Part shown: one piece after another, positions 1-8,402 of the stretch
Layout: the number at the start of each line of letters is the position of its first letter
Numbering within the stretch: the first letter of the stretch is position 1
Origin: Methanonatronarchaeum sp. AMET-Sl
GTDB taxonomy: Archaea; Halobacteriota; Methanonatronarchaeia; Methanonatronarchaeales; Methanonatronarchaeaceae
Assembly: GCF_029854155.1 (NCBI RefSeq)
Contig: NZ_CP122958.1
Location: 328,001-392,000, forward strand
DNA length: 64,000 nt
Direction of reading: 5' to 3'
Translations under genes and position numbers: made by a program
The notes under the pieces: model-generated
Database searches by the model: none
Seen by the model: only the letters and a program-made list of their open reading frames with translations
Told to the model about the DNA's origin: nothing

Positions 1-733
1 CCACAGCGTCCGTGAGGGTCTGTCGCTCCACCACGACACGACAACACCCGTCTCACGCCCAATGGACGGTTTTGAGAGGAGTCGCATTTCCAAACTGTCG
101 AACGACCAGCGAAGGAATTGAGGTCTTCAATTCCATACTTTGAGAGATGATTTCTAGTTGTTATCTGCCTGTTATGTCTCCAGAAACTTAAACTTTTGTC
201 ATATCGTGACGGCATTCACCCACGGGATCAAGCCCCGTGGCACTCTGCCTGCTATCTCTGTAGACTGTATCTTAACCGATGTGAGTGACCTCCCCCTAAA
301 GAGGAGAGGCTTCCATGCGACCTTATCCCAGCAGGGAGTTTGCTATAACATCAGGCTTGTCTCATACACCTAATCAACATGGAAACTTAACTCTGAGAGA
401 AGTTTGGATTAAGGCAAACTCCTATATATTAACTCATTGTGGTTCCCTTATTCATCTCTGGTAGCTCCACACTACCACTAGACCCTCTACAGAACACAAA
501 TGTTCTGGATTGGGCTTACCTAACATCTTTTCGATATCGGTCTCAAGGTATGTATCCCTTGAAACACTATGGGATTGCTTTTTGTTTAAAAGGCAGACTC
601 CCAACCAACTGCCAAACAAACATTTAATTTCAGACCACTTAACTTTCTACTATCGGGCTGCAGTCCCCTCCGTGAACGAAGAGAGTCCTAGCCCTGAGTC
701 GGGATAAATTATGACGGTATTGAAGCAGCCTAC
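1..733. mobile_element. Decayed IS200/IS605-like insertion DNA, no intact gene
   Basis: No convincing protein is encoded here. The first 130 bases are clearly richer in G+C than the rest of the window. Bases 220-240 form a hairpin with arms CCACGGG and CCCGTGG. Bases 285-309 form a second hairpin-like block beginning GTGACCTCC. Bases 655-710 hold further imperfect inverted segments. These resemble the terminal hairpins of IS200/IS605 (TnpB) elements and the clear TnpB remnant near 47.0 kb. The right edge meets the kinase reading frame at about 706-713, so this DNA seems to have replaced the front of that gene. The family assignment is inference, because no transposase motif is readable. Confidence 0.4.
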
Positions 734-1432
734 ATGGTTTTAAGAGATATTACAGAACGGGTTAAAACTAAGGAGCGAGAAAAATTCCTACACACCTTGT
801 TAAGACATGACGTTAGGAACAAGACAGAAGTGGGTTATGGATACCTCGAACTGTTATGTGAAAACATAGAGGTTGGCTCCAAAATAACAAACCAAGAAAT
901 AAATTACATCCAAAAATCGATTAAAAGCGTTAAAGAAGAAATAGAGATAATAGAAAAAGTAAAAACTCTACATAAAGCAGAAAAAACCGAAAAAACCGAA
1001 AAAAACCTAACAAACATTATAAAAGACGTTATTAATGAATATAAAGATGAATTCAGAGAAAAAAACATTGAACTACACCTAGATATACCCGACCAAAAAT
1101 GCATTGTTGAGGCAGGAGACCTCCTGGATAGAGTTTTTGGAAACATAATAGGCAATGCATTACAACATGCCGACCCAAAATCCATAAAAATAGAGATATC
1201 AGAAAGTGGAGAAAAGGTTGTCTGCGCTATATCTGATGACGGAAAAGGAATTCCTGACAAAGATAAACAGAAAGTATGGAGAAGAGGGTTTACAACCGAT
1301 AGAGACAGAGGTACAGGTTTAGGTTTATTTTTAGTTAAAACAATAATAGATATATACGGTGGAAATGCCGAGATAAAAGACAGTTCAACTGGTGGAACCA
1401 CATTTAAAATAAACTTAAAAAAACCTGAGTAA
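734..1432 (+). CDS. 5'-truncated sensor histidine kinase (HisKA-like + HATPase)
   Basis: Residues 1-10 match the end of a PAS domain (LRDITERV). An H-box follows (LLRHDVRNK, about 23-31), then an ATPase domain with an N-box (FGNIIGNALQHAD), a G1 box (DDGKGIP) and a G2 box (GTGLGLFLVK). The kinase core looks intact. The same frame stays open upstream to a stop at about 704-706 and still reads like PAS (YDGIEAAYM), but the rest of the PAS domain is replaced by insertion-element DNA. The core closely resembles the full-length PAS kinase at 30.8-31.9 kb. ATG at 734 may be a secondary start, leaving a kinase without its sensor. KaiC and KaiB genes follow, so it may once have acted with them. Confidence 0.75.
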   Translation: MVLRDITERVKTKEREKFLHTLLRHDVRNKTEVGYGYLELLCENIEVGSKITNQEINYIQKSIKSVKEEIEIIEKVKTLHKAEKTEKTEKNLTNIIKDVINEYKDEFREKNIELHLDIPDQKCIVEAGDLLDRVFGNIIGNALQHADPKSIKIEISESGEKVVCAISDDGKGIPDKDKQKVWRRGFTTDRDRGTGLGLFLVKTIIDIYGGNAEIKDSSTGGTTFKINLKKPE

Positions 1433-1450
1433 TTAAACCTAAATAAAGTA

Positions 1451-2929
1451 ATGGAGAAAATGATGAAGAAACCAGGTGAAAAAAGAAGGAAGAAAACCGG
1501 TATTGAAGGACTTGATAAAACCTTAACGATGGGGATTCCTGAAGGCCATATAGTACTTTTAACCGGTAAGTCGGGTACAGGGAAAACAGTTTTAGCAATG
1601 CAGTTATTGTTCGAGCGATGGAGGGAATATGGGGATCCAGGGCTTTATATGGCGGTTACAGAGCCATTTACTAAAGCGATTCAAAATATAGAGTCAATGG
1701 ATTTCTTCGATAAAGAAACACTCAAACAAGGGGTTAATTTCACCGATATTAGAAGCATGATAGAGTTGATAGGGCTTGATAAAGAAAAGGAGATAGATAA
1801 AAACGATATTGAAGAGTTTTTAGATAGTATTAAAACTGTGGTGAGTGATACAAAATCTAAAAACATAGTTATAGATTCGATAACTGCAATAGGCTATTTA
1901 ATAGACGATGTTGAATTATTAAGGTACTTTATCTTTCGTCTTGGAGTAATAATGGGTCAGGAGAACGTAACAGTTTTTCTAACCTCAGAATCAAAAGATG
2001 GATCCACTCCATTTGGAACAGAGGACTTCATTTCAGATGGAATACTGGAACTCGATTATGAATATGGAGAGCAATCAGTAATAAGAAAATTAAGAGTGGC
2101 TAAAATGCGTGGAGTGGATTTCCAAAGCAATTCAGCATACTTCGACATATCATCCAAAGGGCTGACCGTATATCCTAAAACCCCTCTAAACCGGATATTC
2201 AGTGAAACCAGCTATGAAAACCGAGTTAAAACTGGAGTGCCCAAACTAGATGAAATGGTTGGCGGGGGCTATCCTGAAGGCCACATAATTCTTTTAACCG
2301 GTAATACCGGAACAGGTAAAACAACCATTGGGATGCAGTTCATTCAGCAGGGAATAAAAGAAAACGAAAACTGTCTCTTTATCAATCTTGAAGAACCATT
2401 AGAACAGGTAAATAAAACAGCTGAATCACATGGCTGGAAATTTAATAAACATGCAGAAGAAGGTAAACTAATTTACATCTCCCCTGAATTAATAGATACC
2501 TATCCTGATAAATTCATAAATCAAGTACTAAGTAAAATAGATCAAAACAACATAAATAGAGTGTTCTTCGATTCAGTATCTGCTTTACCTTCATCAGGAC
2601 TCTCTGAAGATGAATTAAGGCAGTTATTGCTCCAACTAAACTCCGGGTTTAAGGAAAGAGGTGTAACAGCCATTCTCACACACCTATCTAGCGGTATGTT
2701 CTCATCAGATAGTGAAAAAATATTTGGCTCGACAAGAGCGAGTGACCTTAGATTAAGTTCATTAAGCGATGGAATAATTGTGCTGAGATATTTTGAGAGA
2801 GAAAGCAAGGTGGCAAAAGCAATCAACGTCCTGAAAATGCGGGGATCCGATCATGATAAAGGGATATACAGAATTATGGTTACCGATGAAGGAATAGAGA
2901 TCGGCGAGATTTTAGAGGGAGTGGTATAA
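1451..2929 (+). CDS. kaiC: KaiC-family double RecA-domain ATPase
   Basis: The protein has 492 residues and two tandem KaiC/RecA domains. The first Walker A is GKSGTGKT (39-46) and the second is GNTGTGKT (about residue 282). Each domain has a hydrophobic Walker B strand, and both begin with the family signature (TGIEGLDK and TGVPKLDEMVGGG). Domain number and length match KaiC-like proteins rather than RadA. ATG 1451 is used; ATG 1460 and 1463 are alternatives. The gene lies 18 bases after the truncated kinase and 3 bases before a KaiB-like gene, so the three probably form one operon. Archaeal KaiC homologues are ATP-driven signalling proteins; a circadian role is not shown here. Confidence 0.9.
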   Translation: MEKMMKKPGEKRRKKTGIEGLDKTLTMGIPEGHIVLLTGKSGTGKTVLAMQLLFERWREYGDPGLYMAVTEPFTKAIQNIESMDFFDKETLKQGVNFTDIRSMIELIGLDKEKEIDKNDIEEFLDSIKTVVSDTKSKNIVIDSITAIGYLIDDVELLRYFIFRLGVIMGQENVTVFLTSESKDGSTPFGTEDFISDGILELDYEYGEQSVIRKLRVAKMRGVDFQSNSAYFDISSKGLTVYPKTPLNRIFSETSYENRVKTGVPKLDEMVGGGYPEGHIILLTGNTGTGKTTIGMQFIQQGIKENENCLFINLEEPLEQVNKTAESHGWKFNKHAEEGKLIYISPELIDTYPDKFINQVLSKIDQNNINRVFFDSVSALPSSGLSEDELRQLLLQLNSGFKERGVTAILTHLSSGMFSSDSEKIFGSTRASDLRLSSLSDGIIVLRYFERESKVAKAINVLKMRGSDHDKGIYRIMVTDEGIEIGEILEGVV

Positions 2930-2932
2930 GAA

Positions 2933-3211
2933 ATGTCTGAGGGAAATATTGTTTGGATTTTTTATTCATCTAAGACGGAGCCTGAACTACTGACATTTTA
3001 TGCAGATGGTTTGGCTTATCTAAGAGATCAAGAGATAGGTCTAGAAGTAATAGATGTTTCAGAAAACATGGATAAAGCACAAGAATATAAAGTTAAATCC
3101 ACACCTACAGTCTTAATCGAGAAAGGTGATGAAATAAAAGAACGATATGAAGTTATAAGTTATTTAAGCGGGATATTAGAGAAAAAAGAACTAGAGAGAA
3201 TTTTTGAATAA
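2933..3211 (+). CDS. kaiB: KaiB-like thioredoxin-fold protein
   Basis: This 92-residue protein matches the KaiB domain: an N-terminal strand (IVWIFYSSKTEPE), a helix, a second strand (LEVIDVSEN), then the conserved turn VKSTPTVLIEKG with the cis-Pro of the thioredoxin-like fold. Cyanobacterial KaiB and the N-terminal domain of the kinase SasA share this fold and bind KaiC. The gene starts 3 bases after kaiC, which points to co-translation. It most likely modulates or reads the KaiC ATPase. Confidence 0.85.
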   Translation: MSEGNIVWIFYSSKTEPELLTFYADGLAYLRDQEIGLEVIDVSENMDKAQEYKVKSTPTVLIEKGDEIKERYEVISYLSGILEKKELERIFE

Positions 3212-3270
3212 TTAAAAACAAAAACATAAGTCTTGGTTTTTTGGTATATTTTGTATTGGTTGGTTTAAAC

Positions 3271-4002
3271 CTATTTTTGGTTTTGAGGTCTGTTTTTGGT
3301 TTTTTGGTATTGTTTTATTGCTTTTTTGAATTCTTTTTCATCGAATTCGGGCCATAGGTGGTTTGAGAAGTAGATTACGCTGTTGTTTCCGCATGATTGC
3401 CACATCAGGAAGTTTGATATTCGTTTGTCTCCTCCTGTTCTTATCATTAGTTCGACATCTGGTAGTGGTGGTTCGTTTGGTTTGTCTGGATACATGTATT
3501 GTGAGACGAGTTCTTCGTCTATTTCGTCTTTTGTGATTTTTCCTTTCTGGGTGTCTTTGATTATGTTTTTGGCTGCATCTGCTATCTCGGTTTTGGATCC
3601 ATATGCTAGCGCTATATTTAGGTAGTGGTTGTCGTAGTCTTCTGTAGATTTTTCAGCTATCTCAATTGCTTTTTGAACTCTGTTGGGTAATAGTTCTGTT
3701 TTACCGATTACTCGAACCCTGATCTGGTTTTTATGGATTTTTTCGTTGTCTTTGATCTGTTTGAATTCTTGTTCGAATAGACTGAATAGGTCTTGCAGTT
3801 CTTCTTGGTCGCGATTGAAGTTCTCGGTTGATAGGGCGTAGACGGTTAGGTGTGTTATCCCCATCTCACCGGCTAGTTCAAGTATTTTTTTGGTTGTTGC
3901 CACTCCCTCTTCATGGCCTTTGTAGGCTGAATTTCCTCTCTCGTATGCATACCTACGGTTTCCGTCTTGTATTATTGCAACGTGGTTTAGGTTTGAATTC
4001 AT
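3271..4002 (-). CDS. uppS: Cis-prenyltransferase (polyprenyl diphosphate synthase)
   Basis: This protein would build the long polyprenyl carrier lipid used in archaeal glycosylation by adding isopentenyl diphosphate in cis. The N-terminus has the family signature (HVAIIQDGNRRYA) with the catalytic Asp, then TVYALSTENFNR, and the C-terminal substrate motif RTGGDKRISNFLMWQ. The length of 243 aa is normal, although the C-terminal tail (KTKNRPQNQK) is basic and unconserved. The stop is TAG, rare in this window, with TAA two codons later. It stands alone, convergent with kaiB. Confidence 0.93.
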   Translation of the reverse strand: MNSNLNHVAIIQDGNRRYAYERGNSAYKGHEEGVATTKKILELAGEMGITHLTVYALSTENFNRDQEELQDLFSLFEQEFKQIKDNEKIHKNQIRVRVIGKTELLPNRVQKAIEIAEKSTEDYDNHYLNIALAYGSKTEIADAAKNIIKDTQKGKITKDEIDEELVSQYMYPDKPNEPPLPDVELMIRTGGDKRISNFLMWQSCGNNSVIYFSNHLWPEFDEKEFKKAIKQYQKTKNRPQNQK

Positions 4003-4086
4003 TTATCGATCACAAATAGCTTTTATACATAAATAGGTATAGTGGCCTATATTTTTTAGGAAGTTCACATAGTTCTATGGTGTTGG

Positions 4087-5664
4087 TTAGGTGTATCTGT
4101 CGAGTTGTGATTGTTTTTTTGTTTGTTGTTTTTTTGTTTGGTTGTGGTTGTTTAATTCGTTTTTTAGTTGGTATGCTATTTTGTACATTTTTTTCTGGTC
4201 TTTTTTGCTTTTCCAGTAGTATGCTTCGTCTTGTGAGCCTTTCATTATTAAGATTATTACTTTGCCGAAGCTGCCGTCTCTTGCTGTTCGGCCTTTTCTC
4301 TGTATTAGTCTGACTGCGGATGGTACTGGTTCGTAGAACAATACTAATGAAGTTTGGGGGATGTCTATTCCTTCTTCTCCTATTCTTGTTGAGACCAGGA
4401 CGTTGAATTCTCCTTCTCTAAATCTATTTAATCGGTTTTTTTGTTGTTGTTGTGTCATACCGGTTTTTCCGTGGCTTTCTGCTTGTCCGATGAATTTTCT
4501 TGCTTTGATTTCTGGGTTTTTGTTGAGTGTTTCTACTAGTGTTTCTACTGTGTTTCGGTATTCTGCGAATATTATTATTCGTTTGCTTCCTTTTTTGATT
4601 TCTTTTTTTGTTGTCTCTATTGTTTTGTCGAGTTTTGGGTTTTCTATGTTTTTTATTGCTTTCTTGATTTTTGGATATTCCTTTCTTCTGCATATTCTTT
4701 CAGCGGCTTTTGAGTCATCGTCTTCAAGTTGTTTTATGTATCTCTGTAGTGATTGGGGGCCCTGACTTGTTAACAGGTCTTTCATGTGGCTTGTTTTTAT
4801 GCATGATGCGACGTATGAAAGGCCTTGGTATATATAACCACTTCTTCCTTGGCTTAGTTGTTTTTGAAACCTGCTTTGGACCTCTAGTAATGCTTTTTTA
4901 CTAACGTTATCCGGCTTCATATGCCGGACCTGTTTGGTGTACTGTCCTAACCTATCGAGGTAGTCGCCTAATATGTCGGTTAGGGCTTGTTCAACCAAAG
5001 ACATCTCTAGTGGTTTCTCTATCTCTATCCAATCGATATCCATCTCACCTATATATGGCTGGACGTCATCGCTCCACTCTCCTCTGATCGAGACATTCTC
5101 TATCCTTAATACCTCGCTTACCTCTCTTAACCTATCTATATCGCTTCCGGGGGATGCTGTTAGCCCTAATGTCTGTGGTGTGGTTGCTTGACTACAATAC
5201 CTATCGGCGACGGTTCGGTAGGCATAATCACCTACAGCGCGATGGGCTTCATCGAAAACCAGTAATGAATATTCTGTTAGGTTGAGACGGTTGTTTTCTA
5301 AGTCGTTTCCTACGGTTTGAGGGGTTGCGATAAAAACGCCTTTTTCACTCCAAACATCTTCCCGCTCCCTAGGGCTATAGAGTTCTCCAGTAACCAAAAA
5401 GACATCTGTATCGACCAACATTTTCTCTAAAAAACCCTGGTGTTGTTCACACAAAGGCTTGGTTGGAGACATCATTAAGACCGGGCCTTCTTGAAGGCGT
5501 TCGGCAACTAAAAAACCAGCTATAACGGTTTTACCAAGACCTGTAGGCAAAATAATCAATGAGTTTTGGTCTTTACATTCCCTATATATATTAACTTGGT
5601 ATTCACGTTCCTCGACAACATCTCTATCAACAAAATCAAGTGTTTCCAACAAACCCATATGCAA
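4087..5664 (-). CDS. hef: Hef/FANCM-type superfamily 2 DNA helicase, no nuclease domain
   Basis: Superfamily 2 motifs appear in order: Walker A LPTGLGKT (about residues 40-47), DEAH (VFDEAHRAVGDYAYR), GLTASPG and motif VI (QRKGRTARDG). The helical insertion between the two RecA domains and the overall sequence match Hef/FANCM, which remodels forks and branched DNA. At 525 aa it ends soon after helicase domain 2, and the XPF-type nuclease and HhH domains of full-length Hef are absent. Several archaea encode the helicase alone. It lies 6 kb from cdc6 and near polB, fitting a replication neighbourhood. Confidence 0.9.
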   Translation of the reverse strand: MHMGLLETLDFVDRDVVEEREYQVNIYRECKDQNSLIILPTGLGKTVIAGFLVAERLQEGPVLMMSPTKPLCEQHQGFLEKMLVDTDVFLVTGELYSPREREDVWSEKGVFIATPQTVGNDLENNRLNLTEYSLLVFDEAHRAVGDYAYRTVADRYCSQATTPQTLGLTASPGSDIDRLREVSEVLRIENVSIRGEWSDDVQPYIGEMDIDWIEIEKPLEMSLVEQALTDILGDYLDRLGQYTKQVRHMKPDNVSKKALLEVQSRFQKQLSQGRSGYIYQGLSYVASCIKTSHMKDLLTSQGPQSLQRYIKQLEDDDSKAAERICRRKEYPKIKKAIKNIENPKLDKTIETTKKEIKKGSKRIIIFAEYRNTVETLVETLNKNPEIKARKFIGQAESHGKTGMTQQQQKNRLNRFREGEFNVLVSTRIGEEGIDIPQTSLVLFYEPVPSAVRLIQRKGRTARDGSFGKVIILIMKGSQDEAYYWKSKKDQKKMYKIAYQLKNELNNHNQTKKQQTKKQSQLDRYT

Positions 5665-5705
5665 ACCAATGAGAAATAAGTGTTCAAGTTAGTTGTGGTT
5701 TTTGG

Positions 5706-5738
5706 GTGACATCCAGACCTGACTTAAAGAGGAAAAGG
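5706..5738 (+). repeat. GTGAC-type dispersed repeat, copy 2
   Basis: The block GTGACATCCAGACCTGACTT followed by AAAGAGG matches a copy at 6127-6157 in sequence and orientation. More diverged copies lie at 285-309 and 9398-9429. The two close copies bracket the small membrane-protein gene at 5.9-6.1 kb. They may be orphan ends of an IS200/IS605-like element; that origin is inferred. Confidence 0.5.
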
Positions 5739-5889
5739 GGGTGTTAGGGCCTAGGTCGGGGTATGTAGAATATTTATTTAGTTGGTTGGGGTTTCTAGTC
5801 AAATAGAACTATATTTATTTGAGTAATAGTTTTAGGCGGTTAAGTAATGAGCTAAATGTGTTTTTAGTAAAAATGATAATGAAATTAGG

Positions 5890-6120
5890 TTGGTTGTGGT
5901 AATTTTGGAAACTATTATATTGATTGTTCATCTTGCTTTGTTTGCAGCGGTTATATTCTGGATGAGTAAGGATTTACGGGAGAGAGAGGTTGAAACACGG
6001 AGGAGGTTGTTTTGGTTGTTGTTGGTTTTGGGGCTAGCTGTTTTCTTCATGATTTTCGGGACAATACTTGGGTTTGCTCTCTATTATTATCGGTTCTATG
6101 TCTTTGAAAGAGAGAAATGA
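5890..6120 (+). CDS. Small two-helix membrane protein
   Basis: This 76-residue protein has two hydrophobic segments (about 4-25 and 41-66) separated by a charged loop (KDLREREVETRRR). I do not recognise a family. The frame opens with TTG at 5890; GTG at 5896 is an equally possible start. No other gene shares the interval. Similar 30-base repeats lie on both sides (5706 and 6127), so the gene could belong to a small mobile cassette. That it is a membrane protein is clear; that it is expressed is less certain. Confidence 0.55.
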   Translation: MVVVILETIILIVHLALFAAVIFWMSKDLREREVETRRRLFWLLLVLGLAVFFMIFGTILGFALYYYRFYVFEREK

Positions 6121-6126
6121 GTTAAG

Positions 6127-6157
6127 GTGACATCAAGACCTGAAGTAAAGAGAAGGG
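6127..6157 (+). repeat. GTGAC-type dispersed repeat, copy 3
   Basis: The block begins GTGACATCAAGACCTGAAGT and continues AAAGAGAAGGG. It nearly repeats 5706-5738 and sits directly after the stop of the small membrane-protein gene. Confidence 0.5.
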
Positions 6158-6201
6158 AATACTTTAGTCTTTAGTTAAGGTAAATACCTGATGTTTCTCT
6201 T

Positions 6202-7257
6202 TTATTTTTTTATTTTGTGTGGTTTTTTAGGTGGTTTTTGGTATGTTGTTGTTCTTTGTATTGGTTTGTGTCCTGTTTTTTTTATTGTTTTTTTGAGTTG
6301 TTTGGTTGTTATTTTGGTTTTTATTGGTTTTCCTGTGCTGCTTGATATGTTTTCTTCCATTAATGTTCCTCCAAGGTCGTTTGCTCCTTTGTTGAGTGCT
6401 TTTGCTGCGTTTTTTGGTCCTAGTTTTACCCAAGAGGCTTGTATGTTTGGTATTTGGTTGTGCAGTAGGATTCTTGCGATTGCTATTACTTTGTAGTTTT
6501 CGTGTAGTGGTGTTGGTTTTGTTTTTGATAGTTTGTTGTTTCCGGGTATGAATGGTAGTGGTATGAATTCTGTGAATCCTTGGTGTTTTTTTTGGATTTC
6601 TCGTATTTTTAGTATGTGGTTTATTCTGTCTTTCCAGGTTTCTGTGTGGCCGTACATCATTGTTGCTGTTGTTGGTATTCCTTGTTTGTGTGCTGTTTCG
6701 ATTATTTCTCGCCATCGCTGGCTGTTTATTTTGTTTGGACAGATTTTGTTTCTTATTTTGTCGTTTAGTATTTCGGCTGCTGTTCCGGGCATGCTGTCGA
6801 GTCCGGCTTTTTTTAGTTGTTTGAGTGTTTTTTTGGTTGTTAGGTTGTTTTTCTGGGTCATGTGATGGATTTCTTGGGGACTGAATGCGTGTATATGGAT
6901 GTTGTGTTTTTTGTTTATTGTTTTGATTAGTTCACGGTACCAACTGTATGTGAGTTCTGGGTTTATTCCGCCTTGGATGCATACTTCGGTTGCACCTTGG
7001 TTGGCTGCTTTCTCTACTTTCTTTAGAACTTGTTTTTTGGTGTCTTGGTGTCCTTGGTTTGTTTTTGGTTTTACTGAGTATGCGCAGAATTTGCAGTTTA
7101 ATTTGCATATGTTGGTGAAGTTGATGTTTCTGTTTTTGATGTAGGTTACTTTTTTGTCGTGTTTGTTTTTGGTTAGCCTATCTGCTTCTCGGTATAGTTC
7201 TTTGTTGTTTTTTTTGGGTAGTGTATAGGGATCTATGTTTGTTTGCATTTGTTTCAT
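6202..7257 (-). CDS. cofH: FO synthase subunit 2 (radical SAM)
   Basis: CofH joins the tyrosine-derived 4-hydroxybenzyl group to 5-amino-6-ribitylaminouracil, making the precursor of the F420 deazaflavin. The radical SAM cluster Cys are C51, C55 and C58 (CKLNCKFC). Family blocks follow: IQGGINPELTYSWY, AFSPQEI, DSMPGTAAEIL and FIPLPFIPG. I place the start at 7257, where ATG overlaps the cofG stop (ATGA); the frame is open further upstream but that stretch overlaps cofG. The protein is then 351 aa. The coding strand is strikingly A/C-rich and the protein is unusually rich in Lys, Asn and Thr toward the C-terminus. Confidence 0.95.
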   Translation of the reverse strand: MKQMQTNIDPYTLPKKNNKELYREADRLTKNKHDKKVTYIKNRNINFTNICKLNCKFCAYSVKPKTNQGHQDTKKQVLKKVEKAANQGATEVCIQGGINPELTYSWYRELIKTINKKHNIHIHAFSPQEIHHMTQKNNLTTKKTLKQLKKAGLDSMPGTAAEILNDKIRNKICPNKINSQRWREIIETAHKQGIPTTATMMYGHTETWKDRINHILKIREIQKKHQGFTEFIPLPFIPGNNKLSKTKPTPLHENYKVIAIARILLHNQIPNIQASWVKLGPKNAAKALNKGANDLGGTLMEENISSSTGKPIKTKITTKQLKKTIKKTGHKPIQRTTTYQKPPKKPHKIKK

Positions 7258-8255
7258 CTCTCTATCTTTGTTATTTGTTTTCTTATGGGTTCGGTTAGCC
7301 AGTCTTTTTCGATGTATTTTGGATAGATTGGTAGTCTTTTTTCTGGTTTGTATCCATGTTTTTTGATTTCTTTTTCTAGTTTTTGGGGTGATGGCCATTT
7401 TTTGGTTGGATTTATATGGTCTTTTGTTGTTGATATACCGCCTAGGTCTGATACTCCTGCTTTCAGTAGGGATTTTATGTCTGGATGTAGGTTGGGGGGT
7501 GCTTGTATCTCGATGTCTTTTAGTATGTGTCTGGCTAAAGCAATTGTTTTAATCACTGTTTTTTGTTTCGTGGTTGGGTGTTTTGTATTTGATTTGGGGT
7601 GTTTTTGGTGGCCTTGTATTATTACTTCTTGAATATGGCCGTATTTGTCGTTTATTTTTTTAATTTGTTTTAGGCTTTTAACTCGGTCTACCCATGATTC
7701 TCCAACACCTATAAGGATACCTGTTGTTAAGGGTATTTTTTGTTTACCGGCATATTTGATGAGTTGGATTCTTTTTTCTGGTTTTTTTCCAGGACTTTCT
7801 TTATGGCTTGGTATATCGGTTGTTGTTTCAAGCATTAAACCCATACTTGCGTTATACTTGCTGATGGATTTGAATTGATCTGATGGTATATATCCTGGGT
7901 TTGTGTGTGGTAAAAGCCCTTGATCTAACGCTGTTTGGTAGGTATCTTTTAGGTATTGGTCGAACGATTCATATCCGGTTTCGGTCAGTAGTTTCTTAAA
8001 TCCATCGACCTTGGTTGGTTGTTCACCATATGTAAATAACGCTTCAACCGCTCCTGAACGCTTTCCTTCCTTTAATATATTTTTTATTTGTTTTGGTGAC
8101 AGTAGGTATGGTTTTCCCTTGCTGAATCCACAGTAACTGCAGTTGTTTCTACATACATTTGTCAGCGGGACAAATACATTCCTGCTGTAGGTAATTGTAT
8201 CAAAATACCTGTCTCTTAAACGACCGGCTTTCTCTATAAAATCGATTTTAAACAC
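7254..8255 (-). CDS. cofG: FO synthase subunit 1 (radical SAM)
   Basis: CofG closes the deazaflavin ring of FO, the F420 chromophore, after CofH. The cluster Cys are C35, C39 and C42 (CRNNCSYC). Family motifs include EALFTYGEQP, LPHTNPGYI, GLMLETTTDIP, TTGILIGVGESWVDR and SDLGGIS. The length of 333 aa is typical. The gene overlaps cofH by four bases, giving a tightly coupled cofGH operon. It is divergent from mer, which uses F420. Confidence 0.96.
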   Translation of the reverse strand: MFKIDFIEKAGRLRDRYFDTITYSRNVFVPLTNVCRNNCSYCGFSKGKPYLLSPKQIKNILKEGKRSGAVEALFTYGEQPTKVDGFKKLLTETGYESFDQYLKDTYQTALDQGLLPHTNPGYIPSDQFKSISKYNASMGLMLETTTDIPSHKESPGKKPEKRIQLIKYAGKQKIPLTTGILIGVGESWVDRVKSLKQIKKINDKYGHIQEVIIQGHQKHPKSNTKHPTTKQKTVIKTIALARHILKDIEIQAPPNLHPDIKSLLKAGVSDLGGISTTKDHINPTKKWPSPQKLEKEIKKHGYKPEKRLPIYPKYIEKDWLTEPIRKQITKIER

Positions 8256-8402
8256 CTATACCTATGGAATAAACTCTTTTACCGCAACATATATTGTTGG
8301 AGAACTGGCCATTGGAATACGGTATGGGTATAGTGGGTGTTTTTCGAAAAGATAATTAACGGTGGAAATTTAAGTATTTCTTGTGTTTTGGTTGGTGAAG
8401 AG

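Noticed and set aside
904..1401. 165-residue minus-strand frame over the kinase
   Set aside because: It is antisense to clear kinase motifs and has no motif of its own.
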